NCBI RefSeq assembly: GCF_016287535.1
Contig: NZ_JAEFAJ010000004.1
Location: forward strand, 1-64,000
From: Ruminococcus sp.
GTDB lineage: Bacteria; Bacillota; Clostridia; Oscillospirales; Ruminococcaceae
DNA length: 64,000 nucleotides
Direction: 5' to 3'
Of the stretch, positions 38,237 through 47,944 are shown piece after piece. The notes under the pieces were generated by a model, which saw only the letters and a list, made by a program, of their open reading frames with translations, did no database searches and had not been told where the DNA came from. Numbering within the stretch: the stretch's first letter is position 1; each line of letters begins with the position of its first letter. The position numbers and the translations under genes are program-made.

Positions 38237-38377
38237 AAAATGCTCCTGTCATATGTGCGTTTCTCATAAAGCGTTTTATAGTTATTAATCGGGGAGACCC
38301 CTTTTTCAAAAGGGTCTCCCTCAATAATAGTTATAAAAACTTCTGTATGAATATCACACATACCGGAGCATTTTTTA
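38234..38377. repeat. Long imperfect nested inverted repeat
   Basis: AAAAAATGCTCC ... GGAGACCCCTTTTTCAAAAGGGTCTCC ... GGAGCATTTTTT; flanks also pair imperfectly. Confidence 0.7.
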
Positions 38378-38409
38378 TAGTTTTAATCTGCCTTTTTTGA
38401 CGTTTATAG

Positions 38410-38438
38410 TTGACAAATCACTATATATGGAGTAAAAT
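38410..38438 (+). promoter_or_regulatory. Promoter of the dockerin/radical SAM pair
   Basis: TTGACA (38410-38415), 17-nt spacer, TAAAAT (38433-38438). Confidence 0.65.
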
Positions 38439-38554
38439 ATAATTAACTACGAGAAGCGGAGCTCTGTATGGGAAACAGAAGGTCCGTTTTCACGGAAATA
38501 TAAATACTATGGCGTAAAAAAAGCACTGTTAAATTATGAGAGGAGAGGTAAAAA

Positions 38555-39391
38555 ATGAAAAAAACCATCTATACTGTTATGACTGCGGCTATGTTTGCAG
38601 CGGCAAATCTGTCGTCACTTCCCGCCGGCTGTGCAGAGAATGAAGGAATGAACCGCCCGAAGGTAGACCCTGTTGAGACGATCACTCTGTCAGACAGCGA
38701 ATGGGATCTGGAAAAGGGATATGAAAAGGAGCAGAAGAATCCTATTACCACGACCACACTGACAAATCTTACCAACAAGACAACACAGACTCTTTACGGC
38801 GCTCCGTGGATGTTCGGTACGACTACAACGCCTACAACATCGGATCTTGACTATCTGACTGCAACGACTACTCAGACTCTTTACGGTCCGCCATGGGTAT
38901 TCGGCTCCACAACGACTACTACAGTAAGCGACCCTGACGATGGTGAGAATGTTGATACCAAGATGAAGGGCGATGTGAACGGCGATGAGATCGTTGATAC
39001 ATTTGACGCTATAGCTCTCAGAAGAGCCATACTCTTCGGCGAATACAAGGACAAGAGGGCGAAGCTCCTCAGCGATATCAATTCCGACGGCAAGATCGAT
39101 GTTTCAGACCTTGTTCTTCTCCAGAGATTCCTTCTCGGAGCTATCAAGGACTTCCGTGAGTTTGACAACAGCAGTATCAAGACCACAAAGACTACCGCAA
39201 AGCTGAAGGATGACCCGATATTCACAACTGAAACTACTACATATGATCCGAGAGGCGATGTTGTTATATCACTTTACGGTATAAAGCCTTCTATCGAGAT
39301 ATCAAAGGAAGCTGTAGAGCAGGCTGTGAGGGATATCGAGGACGCCGGCGCAATACTTGATGAATCAGAGCGCGAGGAAGAGGAAGACTGA
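38555..39391 (+). CDS. Secreted dockerin type I protein with duplicated TQTLYG(A/P)PW(M/V)FG motifs (candidate modified peptide substrate)
   Basis: N-terminal signal peptide, two LYG-x-PW-x-FG motifs in Thr-rich linker, dockerin GDVNGDEIVDTFDAIALRRAIL / SDINSDGKIDVSDLVLLQRFLLG. Confidence 0.85.
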   Translation: MKKTIYTVMTAAMFAAANLSSLPAGCAENEGMNRPKVDPVETITLSDSEWDLEKGYEKEQKNPITTTTLTNLTNKTTQTLYGAPWMFGTTTTPTTSDLDYLTATTTQTLYGPPWVFGSTTTTTVSDPDDGENVDTKMKGDVNGDEIVDTFDAIALRRAILFGEYKDKRAKLLSDINSDGKIDVSDLVLLQRFLLGAIKDFREFDNSSIKTTKTTAKLKDDPIFTTETTTYDPRGDVVISLYGIKPSIEISKEAVEQAVRDIEDAGAILDESEREEEED

Positions 39392-39392
39392 T

Positions 39393-40466
39393 ATGCTCGA
39401 TGTCAACATGAAACGCGCTCATCTTGAACAGATGAGAGACTATCGCAAGGCTCTTATGAAAAAACCTCAGCTGCGCAACCTGTTCCTTGAGCTTACTCTT
39501 CGCTGCAACGAGAGATGTCTTCACTGCGGAAGCAAATGCGGTGATGTTCCTTCGGACGAACTGACAGTTGAGCAGTATCGTCAGTTCCTCACACAACTGA
39601 AAGAGGATATGTCAGTAGAGGGAAAAATGCTGGACATAACCGGAGGAGAGCCGCTTCTCAGAAAGGACTTCTTCGATATCCTCGGAGCTGCAAATGAACT
39701 GGGCTTTCAGTGGGGCATGACCACAAACGGTACACTTATCGATGACAATATCGCACGTGAGCTGAAAAGAGTGGGAATGAAGACTGTTTCCATAAGTATC
39801 GACGGTCTTGAAGATACACATGACGCTTTCAGAAGAACTCCCGGCGGTTATAAAAAAGCAATGAACGGTATCGAGTGTCTGCTGCGCGAGGGCGGATTTG
39901 AGCACGTTCAGGTCACGACAGTAGTTACTCATAAGAGTATCAGCGAGCTTGACGAGCTTTTCAGAATATTCAACGAAATGGATATCGACTCATGGAGAGT
40001 CGTTAATATGGAGCCTATGGGACGCGCAAAGGACTTCCCGGAGCTTCTTCTTACGGACGACGATTACAGAACGCTTTTTGAGTTCATCAGGAACAAGCGT
40101 ATAGCAGGAGAGCCAGTAGCTTACGGCTGCAGCCATTACCTCGGCATGGAGTACGAGCGCGAGGTGCGCGACTGGTATTATCTCTGCACGGCAGGTCTGT
40201 ACACTGCAAGTATAAGCACTAACGGTGATATCGTTGCCTGTCTTGATATCGAACGCCGTCCGGAGTTCGTACAGGGAAATATCCTCCGGGACAGATTCAG
40301 CGATGTATGGAAGAATAAATTCCAGATATTCCGCCGTGACCTTTCTGATGACAATGCTGTCTGTCAGAAGTGCGACCAGAAGGAGTTCTGTCACGGAGAC
40401 TCATATCACAGCTGGGATTTTGACAAAAACGAACCTCAGCTCTGCTTCAAGGACATACTGTTCTGA
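39393..40466 (+). CDS. Radical SAM/SPASM domain protein (putative peptide maturase)
   Basis: LTLRCNERCLHCGSKCG (CxxxCxxC), DITGGEPLLRKDFFDI; C-terminal Cys cluster VCQKCDQKEFCHGDSYHSWDF; starts 2 nt after the upstream stop. Confidence 0.9.
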   Translation: MLDVNMKRAHLEQMRDYRKALMKKPQLRNLFLELTLRCNERCLHCGSKCGDVPSDELTVEQYRQFLTQLKEDMSVEGKMLDITGGEPLLRKDFFDILGAANELGFQWGMTTNGTLIDDNIARELKRVGMKTVSISIDGLEDTHDAFRRTPGGYKKAMNGIECLLREGGFEHVQVTTVVTHKSISELDELFRIFNEMDIDSWRVVNMEPMGRAKDFPELLLTDDDYRTLFEFIRNKRIAGEPVAYGCSHYLGMEYEREVRDWYYLCTAGLYTASISTNGDIVACLDIERRPEFVQGNILRDRFSDVWKNKFQIFRRDLSDDNAVCQKCDQKEFCHGDSYHSWDFDKNEPQLCFKDILF

Positions 40467-40499
40467 TAGCACGGAGCATTGAGAAAATATTATTACAAC

Positions 40500-40540
40500 A
40501 ACAGCCATAAAGAAGTTTTTACTTCTTTATGGCTGTTTTG
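40500..40540. terminator. Terminator between convergent genes
   Basis: ACAGCCATAAAGAAGT-TTTT-ACTTCTTTATGGCTGTTTT. Confidence 0.8.
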
Positions 40541-40552
40541 ATTATTACCGGT

Positions 40553-43405
40553 TCAGGTCAGGCTCTCGGCTGTAAGACCGAGACCTTCCATTGCGGCTTC
40601 GCTGCCCATTACGCATATACCTCCGAAGCTGCGGAGCTTCTCTGCTGCTTCTGTGAGCTGGCTGGCGGTAACTCCGAGCATACGCTTTCTTTCAGCTGCC
40701 CTTTCTTCAAAGGTGATGCCTCTGAACCAGAGTCCGTCAGCCTGACGGCTCTTGTTGCCGTCTGACATCAGGGGTTCGTCCTTGGCGATGCTGCTGATGA
40801 TATACTGTGTTATATCGGGCTCTCCGTCGCAGTAGCCCTTTATGAAGTCTGCTGATCCGCGGTATGTATCTATAGTAGCTGCAGGGGAGGGGTCACGGTA
40901 TGAATAGAAGGTCTGCTCTCCCTTTGCGTCCATGAAAGCGCCCGTGCCGTAAGCTCCGCCCTTTACTCTTACCTCGTTCCAGAGGTATTCGAGGGAGAGG
41001 GCACGGAAGAGAACGCTGCGTACAGCCTTGTCAGCTGAATTGTCAGGGAAAGCCATTGCCGAGTAGGATACGCCTGAGGGTATTATGATACCCTGTTTTT
41101 CGGGTATATCAAGTTTGAAGCCCATTTCCTCGCTTGCCGGCTTTTCACCGGTGGGGAGAGCGTTCAGAAGGGGCTCTATCGAGACGTTGCCTGTGCTTGT
41201 TACGCTTGCGCAGAGACGCGATGTGCAGAAGATACGGCTGAGTGACTTTATGGTTTCTGTCAGCTTTTCCGGAGCCTTTACTGCTTCGTGAAGGCGCTTG
41301 TATGCCTCATAGCCCGAAACAAGCTCGGAAACGGCAGCTTCTGCCGACAGCGCTGCGCGGACGCGGCTCATTGAGTAGCTATGACCGTTTGCGATAATTG
41401 ACTGCTTGAAATTCTCGTCCGACTGCATCAGGAGCTCGCGGACGGTATCATCGTTATCAAAACTTGTCTCTGTGAGTATTTCAGCTATGAGTTCAAGTGC
41501 GTCAGTAGTGTTTCTGTCAAGGAAGCGTGTGCTCACCATGAAGTATGGGGTACATCTGTCGGTAACGCCTTTGGGTGAGAATACCTTTATGGAATAGATT
41601 ATCTCGCCGAGAGTACCTGTTATCCTGCGCTGTAGTTCAGCGGCTGAGCTTCTTTTTGTGGGCAGCTCTCCGTAAAGCTCTGTCGCTGCTGCAGCGGCGG
41701 ACAGCTCATCTTCAGAGAGGTCAGAAAGGGAGAAATAGAGATTAAGCGCTGTTATGCCGTTATCTGAGGCAGGGTGGCGGAGTATGGTAACATTTCCGCA
41801 GCTGTCTGTCACAGTCTCAAACGGGAGCGGCTTGTCGCTTACCTCGGAAATAGCAAGATGAGGCATGGTGGCGAGCTGATCGGGAGTATCTACGGACTGC
41901 TGCCACTCGTCAAGCTTTCTGTTCTGTTCAACGATGACCGAGCGCTCCTCACAGGCAAGACGGTCGATTACCTCAGCTATGCGCTTTTCCTCGGCTTTTT
42001 TCTGTTCCTCTCCGTAGGTCCGTGAGGGGAGAAGGTACAGCTCGCCGCGGCTGTTCTCATCAAGGAGCCATTCTTTGAGGAGCTCCTCAAAATAGCCTGT
42101 GTCAGCCTTTTTGCGGAGAGAATCATATACCTCGCCGAGTTCAAGGTAGGAGAGGGGGTCACCACCGTAAAGCCATGCTGATAGGGCGGAAATATTCCTT
42201 GTGAGACCTCTCGGCTCTCCGCCTGCACGGAAGCGGAACTCATGGCGGTCTATAGCAGCTGCAAGGAGCTTACGGTCGATACCTTTCTCACAGAGCTCCG
42301 TAACAGCGGCGCGGACAGCCTCTTTCAGCCTGCTGCAGTTCTCCTCGTCGGTATTGTTTATACAGAGACAGCCGAATGGCTGGAATATGCCGTCGCTTAC
42401 TTCAAGTGAAACGTCGAGGCAGAGTCCCGTATCGAGGACGGCACGTTTCAGGGGAGCGTCGTTTGAGCCTGTAAGGGCTTCGCCGAGCACGGCGGCTGCC
42501 GTTATCCTTTCGCGTTCCTGATAGCTGCCGAGTACCTTTCCGATGACATAATATGTATGCGCAGCTTCCTCCTCGTCTGCGGATATCTCATAGTACGACT
42601 TTCTGACGGAAGCTTTTATCGGTTTCTGTAAAGGTATCTCGCTCATTACCTCACGTCTGCCGAAGCGGCTGAGGTACTCTCCGTCGATAAGTCCGAGCAC
42701 CGCGTCTATATTCACCGGACCGTCAAGGTATATATATGAATTTGAGGGGTGGTAGTAAGTCCTGTGACCCTCTATGAACTGCTCATAAGTAAGGCTGGTA
42801 ATGGCTTCCGGAAGTCCGCCGGATTCAAAGCGGTAGCAGCTGTCGGGGTATAGCACGTTCATTATCTCTGATTCCATACGGCTGTATACAGATGACATAG
42901 CGCCCTTCATCTCGTTGAAGACTACTCCCTTGTATACCGGAGTATCAGATTCACTGCGCATTTCTATGTGCCAGCCCTCCTGATAGAAGATGTTGGGGTT
43001 GTAGTATATGGCAGGATCAAACACAGCGTCGAGGTAGACCCTTGTGAGGTTCATGAAGTCCGTATCGTTTCTGCTGGAAACCGGGAATACGGTCTTGTCG
43101 GGATAGGTCATCGCGTTGAGGAATGTATTCATGGTACCCTTCATAAGTTCAAGGAAAGGCTCCTTCACGGGGTACTTCTTTGAGCCGCCGAGGACGGAGT
43201 GCTCAAGTATGTGGAATATTCCCGTATCGTCCGAGGGCGGAGTCCTGAAAGCTATTGAGAAGAGCTTGTTCTCACCGTCGTTCTTCATCCATATCAGTCT
43301 TGCTCCTGTCTTTTCGTGGCACATCTCTATGAGCTGCGAACCACTGTCAGGGGCAGGAGCGGTGCGTACAACCTTAAAGCCGTGTATAGTATCGTTTATA
43401 TTCAT
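40553..43405 (-). CDS. M16C family (presequence protease/PreP-like) zinc metalloprotease
   Basis: GIFHILEHSVLGGSKKYP (HxxEH), LMKGTMNTFLNAMTYPDKT, GVVFNEMKGAMSS; RBS AGGAGG supports start at 43405. Confidence 0.93.
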   Translation of the reverse strand: MNINDTIHGFKVVRTAPAPDSGSQLIEMCHEKTGARLIWMKNDGENKLFSIAFRTPPSDDTGIFHILEHSVLGGSKKYPVKEPFLELMKGTMNTFLNAMTYPDKTVFPVSSRNDTDFMNLTRVYLDAVFDPAIYYNPNIFYQEGWHIEMRSESDTPVYKGVVFNEMKGAMSSVYSRMESEIMNVLYPDSCYRFESGGLPEAITSLTYEQFIEGHRTYYHPSNSYIYLDGPVNIDAVLGLIDGEYLSRFGRREVMSEIPLQKPIKASVRKSYYEISADEEEAAHTYYVIGKVLGSYQERERITAAAVLGEALTGSNDAPLKRAVLDTGLCLDVSLEVSDGIFQPFGCLCINNTDEENCSRLKEAVRAAVTELCEKGIDRKLLAAAIDRHEFRFRAGGEPRGLTRNISALSAWLYGGDPLSYLELGEVYDSLRKKADTGYFEELLKEWLLDENSRGELYLLPSRTYGEEQKKAEEKRIAEVIDRLACEERSVIVEQNRKLDEWQQSVDTPDQLATMPHLAISEVSDKPLPFETVTDSCGNVTILRHPASDNGITALNLYFSLSDLSEDELSAAAAATELYGELPTKRSSAAELQRRITGTLGEIIYSIKVFSPKGVTDRCTPYFMVSTRFLDRNTTDALELIAEILTETSFDNDDTVRELLMQSDENFKQSIIANGHSYSMSRVRAALSAEAAVSELVSGYEAYKRLHEAVKAPEKLTETIKSLSRIFCTSRLCASVTSTGNVSIEPLLNALPTGEKPASEEMGFKLDIPEKQGIIIPSGVSYSAMAFPDNSADKAVRSVLFRALSLEYLWNEVRVKGGAYGTGAFMDAKGEQTFYSYRDPSPAATIDTYRGSADFIKGYCDGEPDITQYIISSIAKDEPLMSDGNKSRQADGLWFRGITFEERAAERKRMLGVTASQLTEAAEKLRSFGGICVMGSEAAMEGLGLTAESLT

Positions 43406-43645
43406 ACAGTACCTCCTGAGTATATTCATATTATGATTATACCATTTTTACCGCATTTATGCAAGAGAAGTTTCAGACGCACAACATTATTCCGTCAACT
43501 GTGCAGCGGCGTACAGCTTGTGTATGTTTGATCTGAGCCGGGCTGTGAAAAAACAGCAACTTTTTCTCTGCGAATATTGCCATTTACCGCATGATGTGGT
43601 ATAATAGAAACTGAACTCAAATCAGCTTACGAAAGGACAAAGGCA

Positions 43646-44662
43646 ATGGATATAAAAAAGACTGTTATCTCGCTCGCAGAAGCCTGCGGAGCTTCCGGCA
43701 GCGAGAAATGCGCAGCGGAGCTTGCTTTGTCGATGCTCAGGGAATACTGTCCCGACGCAGAGATAATAAACGGAAATGTGATCGGACGCTTCGGCACTCA
43801 TAAGGAGGGACTTCCTCTGCTGGTGCTTGACGCTCATATAGATCAGGTGGGATTAATCGTAACATATATCACGGACGAGGGATTTGTGAAGGTCGGAAAT
43901 ATAGGCGGCATAGACCGCAGGCTCCTGCCTGCGCAGCCTGTTGTGATACACGGAAAGCGTGATGTTAAGGGAGTTATCTGCTCTGTTCCTCCTCATCTCA
44001 CCAACGGAGACAGCGGGGTCCTTGAAATGGAGGACGTGGCTATAGATACCGGACTGACAAAGGCAGAGCTTGAAGAGGTGATCGAAGCAGGAGACAGCAT
44101 AACCTTTGATGTGACCTGCCGTGACCTTATCGGCAGCCGTATCACAGGGGGCGCTCTTGACGACCGCTGCGGAGTTGCTTCCATACTTTATGCGCTGGAA
44201 CTCCTCAGGGATAAGCCCTTGGCTTACAATACTGCTGTTATATTCTCCACTCAGGAAGAAGTGGGTGAGCGCGGTGCCAAGATCGGCGCCTTTGAATTGG
44301 ATCCCGATATCGCTATTGCGGTCGATGTGAGCTTTGCCTACGCTATAGGCGAGGACGAGAGCAAGTGCGGCTATCTTGGAAAGGGACCCATGATAGGCAT
44401 TTCTCCCTCCCTTTCACGCGAGATAAGCGACAGCCTCATCAGCACGGCGAAGGCTGAAGATATACCATATCAGAGAGAGGTAATGAGCGGACTTACCTCC
44501 ACCAATGCCGACCGTTATTCAGTGAACCGCTGCGGCGCAAAGACCTGTACGGTATCTATACCGCTGAGGAATATGCACACTCCCGTTGAAGTGATAGACC
44601 TCGAGGACGTTGAAATGACCGCGAAGCTGCTTGCAGGATTCATAAGGGAGGGTGTAAAATGA
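43646..44662 (+). CDS. M42 family metallopeptidase (glutamyl/endoglucanase-like aminopeptidase)
   Basis: LDAHIDQVGLIVTYI, GGALDDRCGVASILYALE, FSTQEEVGERGAK. Confidence 0.92.
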   Translation: MDIKKTVISLAEACGASGSEKCAAELALSMLREYCPDAEIINGNVIGRFGTHKEGLPLLVLDAHIDQVGLIVTYITDEGFVKVGNIGGIDRRLLPAQPVVIHGKRDVKGVICSVPPHLTNGDSGVLEMEDVAIDTGLTKAELEEVIEAGDSITFDVTCRDLIGSRITGGALDDRCGVASILYALELLRDKPLAYNTAVIFSTQEEVGERGAKIGAFELDPDIAIAVDVSFAYAIGEDESKCGYLGKGPMIGISPSLSREISDSLISTAKAEDIPYQREVMSGLTSTNADRYSVNRCGAKTCTVSIPLRNMHTPVEVIDLEDVEMTAKLLAGFIREGVK

Positions 44663-45675
44663 AAGAGCTGCTTAAAGAGTTGTGTCTTATGGACGGAGTT
44701 TCAGGCGACGAGAGTGCTGTGCGCGAGCTTATAATAAGCAAAATAAAGGACGTATGCGAGTACAGGACAGATAATCTCGGAAATCTGATCTGCTTCAAAA
44801 AGGGAAGGAAAACTCCCGCTAAGAAGCTCATGGTGTGCGCACACATGGACGAGGTGGGCTTTATAATAACATATATCCGTCCCGACGGTACGCTCAGCTT
44901 CGGCAATGTGGGCGGTATCGACCCCTCTGTGGTCATCGGCAGACAGGTCAGAGTGGGAAAAAGCCGTATCAGCGGAGTTGTGGGCTCTACTGCTGTACAC
45001 AATCTCAGCAAGGAGCAGCGCGAAAGGGCTCCAAAGACCGACAGTCTCTACATAGATATCGGCGCTGCGGACAGGGCTGAGGCTGAGAAATACGTTTCTC
45101 CCGGAGACTGCGCTTATTTTGATTCGGAGTTTGTTGAAATAGGCAGCTGTATCAAGTCCAAGGCGATCGACGACCGTGCAGGCTGCGTTATGATGACAGA
45201 GCTAATGCATGAGGAGCTTGAATACGACACATACTTTGTTTTCAACGTGCAGGAGGAGATAGGTCTCCGCGGAGCAGCTGCTTCCGCATACTCTGTAGCC
45301 CCGGACTATGCCATAGTCCTCGAATCCACCACGGCTGCGGACATCGACGGAGCCTCCGGCGCAAAAAGGGTCTGCGAGGTCGGTAAGGGACCGGTGGTTT
45401 CCTTCATGGACAGGCATACCATGTATGACAAGGAGCTTTACCACCTTGCCTTTGATATCGCGGAGGAGCAGGGCATACCCTGTCAGACAAAGACCATGAT
45501 AGCAGGTGGAAATGACGCCGGAGCAATACACATAAGCGGCGGCGGAGTGCGTACAATGGCTGTATCGCTGCCATGCAGATATCTTCATTCACCGTCGTCG
45601 GTCATAGCCTGCACCGACCTTGAAAATACATATAAACTGGTAAAATCTCTTATCGGAAGGATACATGAGATATGA
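44659..45675 (+). CDS. M42 family metallopeptidase, second copy
   Basis: MVCAHMDEVGFIITYI, KAIDDRAGCVMM, NVQEEIGLRGA; ATGA overlap with preceding gene. Confidence 0.92.
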   Translation: MKELLKELCLMDGVSGDESAVRELIISKIKDVCEYRTDNLGNLICFKKGRKTPAKKLMVCAHMDEVGFIITYIRPDGTLSFGNVGGIDPSVVIGRQVRVGKSRISGVVGSTAVHNLSKEQRERAPKTDSLYIDIGAADRAEAEKYVSPGDCAYFDSEFVEIGSCIKSKAIDDRAGCVMMTELMHEELEYDTYFVFNVQEEIGLRGAAASAYSVAPDYAIVLESTTAADIDGASGAKRVCEVGKGPVVSFMDRHTMYDKELYHLAFDIAEEQGIPCQTKTMIAGGNDAGAIHISGGGVRTMAVSLPCRYLHSPSSVIACTDLENTYKLVKSLIGRIHEI

Positions 45676-46469
45676 TAAAGCTTATCGAACATGAGCACGA
45701 GCTTGACCGCGTACTGCTCAACAAGACCCTCTCAGGCAAGAAAATGCTTGCCTATATGAGAGCCTACGGTCCGAATTATGAATTCTGCCGTTTCTACAAG
45801 ATAACTGACGGTATCGGTACGGGTTTCATGTTTATCATCAATTCCACACTGATAATATGCGGCGACGGAAAGCTTGAACCCAATGACGAGATAGACCTTT
45901 TTGTAAGCATGAACCTGCCTTTCCGTATCGAGGGCGACCAGAAGATACTGGAGGGTATAACCATACCGGACCGTTATCAGGTGCTCAACCGTACTATTTT
46001 CGAGCTTATCCCAGATGATACGCCTCTTGAAGCTATCGAGGAGCACGTTGAGTTCAATCCCAGCCTTCCTGACGTATACAAGATACTCTGTGAGGGCTTC
46101 CCGAATATAGCGGATTTCTCTCTTTGGTACACGGATACCTCCCACCGCTGCCGCCACGGTATCAGCCGTGTGTTTACCTACCGCAACTCCACAACGGCTT
46201 CGGCAGTATTTGATATCGGCAGCACAGTCCTTATCGGACAGGTTGCTACAAACAAGGCTGCAAGAGGACGGGGTTACGCAAGGGAGTTCCTGAAATGGCT
46301 GGCGAAGTTCTTCAACGGACTCGGAAAAAGGGCGTATCTCCTTGCTCTCGACGTCAGAGTGAGCTTCTATCAGGAGATAGGCTTCCGTATCGCAGGACGT
46401 GAGATAGTCCTTGAACGTATCGACATCGAGAAGGAAAGCGCTGCAAAGGGACGCCTTGAGGAAAGGTGA
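45672..46469 (+). CDS. GNAT family N-acetyltransferase
   Basis: GQVATNKAARGRGYAREFLKWLAKFFNGLGKRAYLLALDVRVSFYQEIGFRIAG. Confidence 0.85.
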   Translation: MIKLIEHEHELDRVLLNKTLSGKKMLAYMRAYGPNYEFCRFYKITDGIGTGFMFIINSTLIICGDGKLEPNDEIDLFVSMNLPFRIEGDQKILEGITIPDRYQVLNRTIFELIPDDTPLEAIEEHVEFNPSLPDVYKILCEGFPNIADFSLWYTDTSHRCRHGISRVFTYRNSTTASAVFDIGSTVLIGQVATNKAARGRGYAREFLKWLAKFFNGLGKRAYLLALDVRVSFYQEIGFRIAGREIVLERIDIEKESAAKGRLEER

Positions 46470-46567
46470 TAGCTGCCTATAGGCTATAAGTATTATATAA
46501 CGTCTTGACTTTTACCGGCGGATAGGGTATAATGTTCATTGAATCTGTATTTTAGGAGATGGATATA

Positions 46568-47380
46568 ATGAACCCTGAGGTTTACGGAAAATATGAGATA
46601 ATAGACGCTCATTCCCATATATTTCCCGAAAAGATCGCCGATACTGCGACGGACAGCATAGGACATTTTTACGGTCTGCCCATGAACAACAGAGGCTTCA
46701 GCGAGAAGCTCATCGAAGCCGGCAGCAGGATAGGCGTTAAAAAGTATCTTGTGTGCTCAACAGCCACAAGTCCGAGACAGACAAGCAATATCAATATATA
46801 TATCGCAGGAGAGTGCGAGAAGCACAGATGCTTCTACGGTTTCGGCACAACCCATGCGGATTCCGAGGACCTTGAAGGCGATATAGAGCAGATAATATCC
46901 CTCGGACTCCACGGTGTGAAGCTGCACCCTGATTTTCAGAAGTTCAACGCCGATTCTCCTGAGGCTTTCAGGATATACGAGCTCATGGAGGGAAGACTTC
47001 CTCTGCTCATACACTGCGGCGACGCAAGATATGATTACTCCGCGCCTGAGCGCATAAAGAGGATACACGACAATTTCCCGAAGCTGAAGATACTTGCCGC
47101 ACATCTCGGCGGATATCAGCAGTGGGACGCTGCGGAAAAGATCCTTCCGGGACTTGAGAACGTCAGATTTGACGTCAGCAGCTCGCTGGCATTCCTGACT
47201 CCTGAGAGAGCCGCAGGGATAGTAAGAAAGTATGGTATCGAAAACTGCTTCTTCGGTTCTGATTTCCCAATGTGGAGCCATGAGGACGAGCTTATGCGCT
47301 TCCTGAAGCTTGGCTTCACCGAGGAAGAAAATCAGATGATACTTGCAGACAATTTCAAGGAGTTTCTTGAGATAAAATAA
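46568..47380 (+). CDS. Amidohydrolase family (TIM-barrel metal-dependent hydrolase)
   Basis: EIIDAHSHIFPEKIA, GVKLHPDFQKFN, LLIHCGDARYDYS, ILAAHLGG, FFGSDFPMW. Confidence 0.88.
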   Translation: MNPEVYGKYEIIDAHSHIFPEKIADTATDSIGHFYGLPMNNRGFSEKLIEAGSRIGVKKYLVCSTATSPRQTSNINIYIAGECEKHRCFYGFGTTHADSEDLEGDIEQIISLGLHGVKLHPDFQKFNADSPEAFRIYELMEGRLPLLIHCGDARYDYSAPERIKRIHDNFPKLKILAAHLGGYQQWDAAEKILPGLENVRFDVSSSLAFLTPERAAGIVRKYGIENCFFGSDFPMWSHEDELMRFLKLGFTEEENQMILADNFKEFLEIK

Positions 47381-47383
47381 CAG

Positions 47384-47410
47384 AAACGGGACACAGCTGT
47401 CCCGTTTTTC
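47384..47410 (+). terminator. Intrinsic terminator
   Basis: AAACGGGACA-CAGC-TGTCCCGTTTTTC. Confidence 0.75.
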
Positions 47411-47429
47411 TTTGGAAAGGAATATCTTT

Positions 47430-47843
47430 ATGGTAAAGGATATAGTAAGGGACGAAGCTGTCCTCGCAGTAAAGTCTGAGCCTGCAACGAGAGCGGATAT
47501 ACAGGTCGTCCGCGACCTTCTCGATACGGTAAAGGCAAACGCGGAGCGCTGTGTGGGAATGGCTGCGAATATGATAGGTGTACACAAGACCATACTTGTG
47601 GCGCTTATAGGCGATGAATATATCGCAATGATAAATCCCGTGATAGTTGACCGCTCAAAGGAGACCTACGATACCGAGGAGGGCTGCCTCTCCCTCAGCG
47701 GAGTACGTCCCGTGACCCGTCACCGTATCATAACAGTGGAGTATACGGACAGGAAGTTCAAGCGCCGCCGGGGGATATTCCGGGACTTTGAGGCGGAGAT
47801 AATACAGCACGAGATAGACCATTTCAGCGGTATCATAATCTGA
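47430..47843 (+). CDS. def: Peptide deformylase
   Basis: Motifs VGMAANMIG, EGCLSLSGVRP, QHEIDHFSG; GGAAAGGA RBS before ATG 47430. Confidence 0.9.
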   Translation: MVKDIVRDEAVLAVKSEPATRADIQVVRDLLDTVKANAERCVGMAANMIGVHKTILVALIGDEYIAMINPVIVDRSKETYDTEEGCLSLSGVRPVTRHRIITVEYTDRKFKRRRGIFRDFEAEIIQHEIDHFSGIII

Positions 47844-47944
47844 GACTGGAATCACGCAATATTCTGCGTTGTCATATAATACATTGAGGGAGGGGAGTCT
47901 CCCTCCCTTAATACGGCGGTTTTCCGCCATATGGAGGTATATGT

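Noticed and set aside
46757-47593. 278-aa minus-strand ORF
   Set aside because: Overlaps the amidohydrolase and def genes antisense; no coherent domain.
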